DNA of 64,000 bases from Zygaena filipendulae (taxonomy: Eukaryota > Arthropoda > Insecta > Lepidoptera > Zygaenidae), in assembly GCA_907165275.2 (NCBI GenBank), contig OU015659.1, forward strand, positions 5,746,501 to 5,810,500, read 5' to 3'. This document shows, piece by piece, positions 60,591 to 64,000 of this stretch (the first letter of the stretch is position 1; each line of letters opens with the position of its first letter). The translations under genes and the position numbers were made by a program. The notes under the pieces are model-generated. The model worked only from the letters and a program-made list of their open reading frames with translations. It searched no databases and had not been told where the DNA came from.

Positions 60591-61659
60591 AATACATAAA
60601 AAATAAAACAAGAATAATAAAACGAATACCTACCTATAATAATTGAAAGACATGGAAGTAAGAACATCTCATGCAGTTGAAAGAGTAGCCCCAAAGATAT
60701 CCGAGGGTGTAGCCCCCTAGTTCCGGTGCGATTATGAAAGTATATGATTGATGGCACAGCAAGTATTCGCGAAGGGAGAAGTGACGCGTGTATTGCTTAT
60801 TAACACTTGGCAAGTATATTTTTGATGGTTCGATACAAGTAGGTACCTAGACCTACCCTCTGTAAATATATTGCGATTGTATGTGTATATTGCCACGGTA
60901 TGAATTTAAATATTATATAGGTAAATGTAAAAGGACCAGCGTTTTCTATTAGTCGATTGTATTCTTATTTATTTTGCAAAAGCTAAATTTGCAAAAACAG
61001 GGTCGATAAATAAAGAAAAATATCGTAAAAAACACGATTTATTTTTTTGATTTGGCAACTTATCGGTATTGATTTTCTATTAGGTTTCCTTTTCTCTCTA
61101 TTAAAATACTCGGTAGATAGATCTGAATATTAAATTCTTTATAGGTTACGACTCACGACTTACGGCAGCCACTCACAGAGCGAATAAATTAACTAGAGAG
61201 GACATGTAGGCCGGGCAAGCGGCATCGGCAGCGCGCTACCGTTGCAAAGGAAGTTGGAGCAAACTTCTTTTGCTGCCATCCCAATAGCAATATTCCCAAA
61301 AGTGTGAATTTTGAAAACAGTGACTAAGTAAAAACATAAGCGCAAAGCGGTTAGTACATTTCTTTACGTTAATGAATGTTTTAGTGCGTGATGAATAATT
61401 TTGTGTGCGAAAATCACCCGGCGACACTGGTTTTCATCTATTATCATATTAAACTAATTTGATGTCCCTTCTATCTGTTATTTTCTGTTCTGTGCAACCA
61501 CTAGAGTTGGTGCCAGTCGTTGAATACAGTGATCCAAATAAAAATTTATATCCAAATATCCATCACTGGCTGTAGGAGAATTTTGTGTGCTTCATGTGAC
61601 ATTTTTAAGAGTAATATAAAACTGGATATTGGTACAAATAAATATTAGAATATTATAAT

Positions 61660-61852
61660 CTTTACATATTATAAAACAAAGTCCTCCGCCACGCCTTTCT
61701 GTCTGTCTGTTCGCGACAAACTCAAAAACTACAGAACGGATTTTCATGCGGTTTTCACCAATAGATAGAGCTACTCCAGAGGAAGGTTTATGGATATAGT
61801 TAATCCTGGAATTCCTGCGGGTATTCCAAAATTACTGCGGGAGACAGCTAGT
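61660..61852 (+). mobile_element. Helitron-like repeat
   Basis: TTATAAAACAAAGTCCTCCGCC, TTTCTGTCTGTCTGTTCGCGA, GGATTTTCATGCGGTTTTC and an ATTACTGCGGGAGACAGCTAGT end, with one hairpin arm lost. Confidence 0.65.
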
Positions 61853-62908
61853 TTGATATTAAAAAAACAAGTTTTTGTAGGGTATAGATAACTGAGTAGG
61901 TGTAGGTACTTTAATTTTTTAATACCTATAAATAGGTAGGTATCAGGCACCTATGCATTTTGTGTAGCGTACATAAATTCAGACCTTAGTGTTACATGAC
62001 CGGAAAGGTGCAAATGATCACCATAGAGCCCACGATAAAAAGATCCTGGTTTGATTTTCTGCGAGAGCCAGATAATTCTATATACGTGTGCTACAATATA
62101 AATTAAGATCATCATAATATATATCTATACAATATAACATTCAGTCATCTTGTTACGGTAACAATTGACTCTCATTAACGATCGGATAGAATGTCACGGG
62201 GTATGAGAAGCAAACATAATTTAAAACAATAATAGCATTATAAACAACCCTTTGAATGAGCGCAGAACCGTGGAACCCTCTAGAAGGCCCCTACTACACT
62301 AACCCTATTAGATTAATTGGTACTTGTCGAATCGAACGTAACCTGAAGTAATTGAGGGAAAATTGAAACTAGAGACATAAGTAGCTATACGCCGAGATAT
62401 TAACTCAGTAGTCGCAGCTGTCTCTCTTTAAAAACTCTTCGTAAGGAAGACTTCAATCAGATGCGTCAGTCTGACACTATTTCAGACCTTTAGCTGGTGC
62501 GTCATAGGTCCTATTCCCGGAATGTCCACTCCGATCGTTACGTCCATTTCCCTAGACGCCCATTTCCCTCAACGTTCACTTTTCGATGTTCCTGGAAATC
62601 TACTCAGAAAAGTAAGACTTGATTTAAAATAATAATTTTTTTAATTGACTAACGTCACATAATATTTGGTGGTTAACTGGTTTTGTAGGTATTTGGTGAG
62701 TAACCGAGAGTGTATTTTATTCACGTATAGTGTCATTAACAGTGCTCTATCTAGTTTACCCTTATGAGATTTCAGCAGCAAAGAGTCGTAACTTAAAGCT
62801 TGGCACAGGGCACTGATTGAAAATAATATAATATTTGTTAGGTAGCTTTTGCTATGTTTCAACCAGTTGCAGCAAACATTTTTGCCATTTTTGTTTTAGT
62901 TTTTTATT

Positions 62909-62951
62909 GTCCATAGACGTGACAGAATTGGATCAAAAATCGTCTATGGAC
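62909..62951. repeat. 11-bp inverted repeat
   Basis: GTCCATAGACG at 62909-62919 and its exact complement at 62941-62951, with a 21-nt loop. Small hairpin of unknown meaning. Confidence 0.5.
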
Positions 62952-63206
62952 GAAAAACACAAACATTTTTCAAAATAAAAAAAAGGCTGTTAAAACAAAA
63001 AATGGGGAATTATTTAGATTGTATTTACAAAACATTACAAGTTTAAGTTGTAATTAATAACTTCACGTTAACGGTTAACCCAAAAAGGCACTCTAACCAA
63101 CACCTTCTCCTTTAATAAAACGTTTAGGAAAGACCCGGCTAGCGGCTCGTTTTTCAATATCGGTTTGCCCTCAATCGCTTTATTCCAGTCCTTGACAGCA
63201 ATCCAG

Positions 63207-63393
63207 AGCCCTTATTAACTATGACCATAACGCATCGCGTTAAAATAAGGCGCCACTTAAATTGCTTTTCCCTCGTGTTCAAAGAAGTTTCACTTTAAAA
63301 AAATACATTCATGACGTTTCTTTTGTCATAAAAAAAATATTTTTTTTTTTTTATTTGTAGTGTTTTTGGGACGCGCGTTATGGGCAAGGGTCA
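63207..63393. mobile_element. MITE, GGCCCTTATTCACTATGAC family, diverged copy
   Basis: GCCCTTATTAACTATGACCAT, AAGAAGTTTCACTTTAAA and GGGACGCGCGTTATGGGCAAGGG; one terminus is replaced by the adjacent Helitron. Confidence 0.55.
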
Positions 63394-63705
63394 TCTATTA
63401 CTATAATAAAAGAGTAGAATCCGCGATTCTGTACATTAAATATTTTTACCTAAAATTGAGAGTGGTGATAAACGCAGAGTAACCAAGCCCAAAAAAACAG
63501 TTTTTAAAATTCTTTTCTGTCTGTCTGTCTGTCTGTTCGCGATAATCTCCGCATCTACTGAACCGATTGTAATGCGATTTTCACAGGTAGATTAAGCTTA
63601 GCCTGGAGCTACATATAGGCTTTGTTTCATTGAAATCGTATGTCGGGAAAAAAAGTTGTTGTATAAAAACCTTTCATGCGGGTGAAACCGCGGGGCACAG
63701 CTAGT
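63394..63705 (+). mobile_element. Helitron-like repeat, 303-bp subfamily, second copy
   Basis: TCTATTACTATAATAAAAGAG start, GTAACCAAGCCC, (CTGT)n run, GCCTGGAGCTACATATAGGC and GCGGGTGAAACCGCGGGGCACAGCTAGT end. Mirrors 46583-46885. Confidence 0.78.
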
Positions 63706-64000
63706 AGTGAATAAGAGCTCAGGAGTATAGGTCTTACTTATTATTATTATTATTAAACTTATTTTGTAACTTGAAAAATTGTAATTGGATCTTGTTATCT
63801 GAAAATAAACACCACATTATGTTATGACTATTATGCTAATAATCATGCACGTTAAAACGGCATATAAGAAAGATAATGTGCGTGTAAAGCTTTACGGGAG
63901 CAATTAGCACATTCTTGACGAGATTTAATGGTAAGTATAAACATACATTGGCTAAGCGCGCGTCTGCCACATATCAAAGGGATTTGATTCATGGTGTTCA

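Larger units (their letters stand above)
36274..64000. other. Gene-free downstream region rich in repeats
   Basis: Apart from transposon relics listed separately, no coding exon with domain similarity was recognised on either strand. Candidate single-copy blocks are noted at 37020-37140, 44640-44830, 47930-48150 and 57890-58030. The rest is AT-rich DNA with TAGGTACCTA-type microsatellite motifs. Confidence 0.5.

Overview
This is a gene-poor, AT-rich eukaryotic window that looks lepidopteran (moth or butterfly). The signs are the many TAGGTACCTA-type microsatellites, very many short Helitron-like repeats whose 3' end is an ACCGCGGGG..CAGCTAGT hairpin, tRNA-headed SINEs, and 3' ends of non-LTR retrotransposons with AATAAAT or GACTTTG-like tails. 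No bacterial-type operon, rRNA gene, functional tRNA gene or CRISPR array is visible. Nearly all short open frames lie in repeats or random AT-rich DNA and were not annotated as genes.

One host gene can be supported: an orthologue of IRSp53/BAIAP2, an I-BAR (IMD) plus SH3 membrane-bending actin adaptor. It lies on the + strand from 25935 to about 36270. Thirteen coding exons with GT/AG borders and consistent phase give an IMD domain (25935-30802), a serine/aspartate-rich linker (30930-31146), an SH3 domain (32103-32358) and a low-complexity proline/serine/threonine region (33096-33956). The gene then forks. A 1.8 kb exon (34077-35880) encodes a charged tail of about 600 residues, while a 73-nt exon (36057-36129), too short for standard ORF listings, encodes a WH2-like end (FATVKLRK..TNDRS). 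Both acceptors take the same phase-2 donor. A second donor at 35840/35841 could also join the long tail to the WH2 end. The exon with the initiator codon was not found; it is either far upstream (the whole 1-25.9 kb may be first intron or promoter DNA) or outside the window.

1-25.9 kb holds repeats: Helitron-like copies, a 1,041-bp non-autonomous hAT element with a perfect 8-bp target duplication (9965-11005), hairpin MITEs (about 4289-4569, 8154-8271, 19595-19832), SINEs and retrotransposon tails, separated by unannotated single-copy-looking DNA with a few GC-richer islands.

36.3-64 kb is also gene-free as far as can be seen. It contains a four-copy Helitron cluster (39948-40663), three copies of a 234-235 bp MITE with 4-bp target duplications, a 16-bp minisatellite (50198-50347), a TIR-bounded 1.2 kb element that has swallowed a broken reverse transcriptase (53898-55110), a 117-bp triplication of a MITE end (56243-56588), an endonuclease/reverse transcriptase C-terminal relic (57340-57555), and a Helitron with an internal tandem array (59779-60406). 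Two GC-balanced blocks, near 47.9-48.15 kb and 57.9-58.03 kb, look like candidate conserved regulatory DNA.

All assignments come from reading the sequence and from family knowledge. No database search was run.
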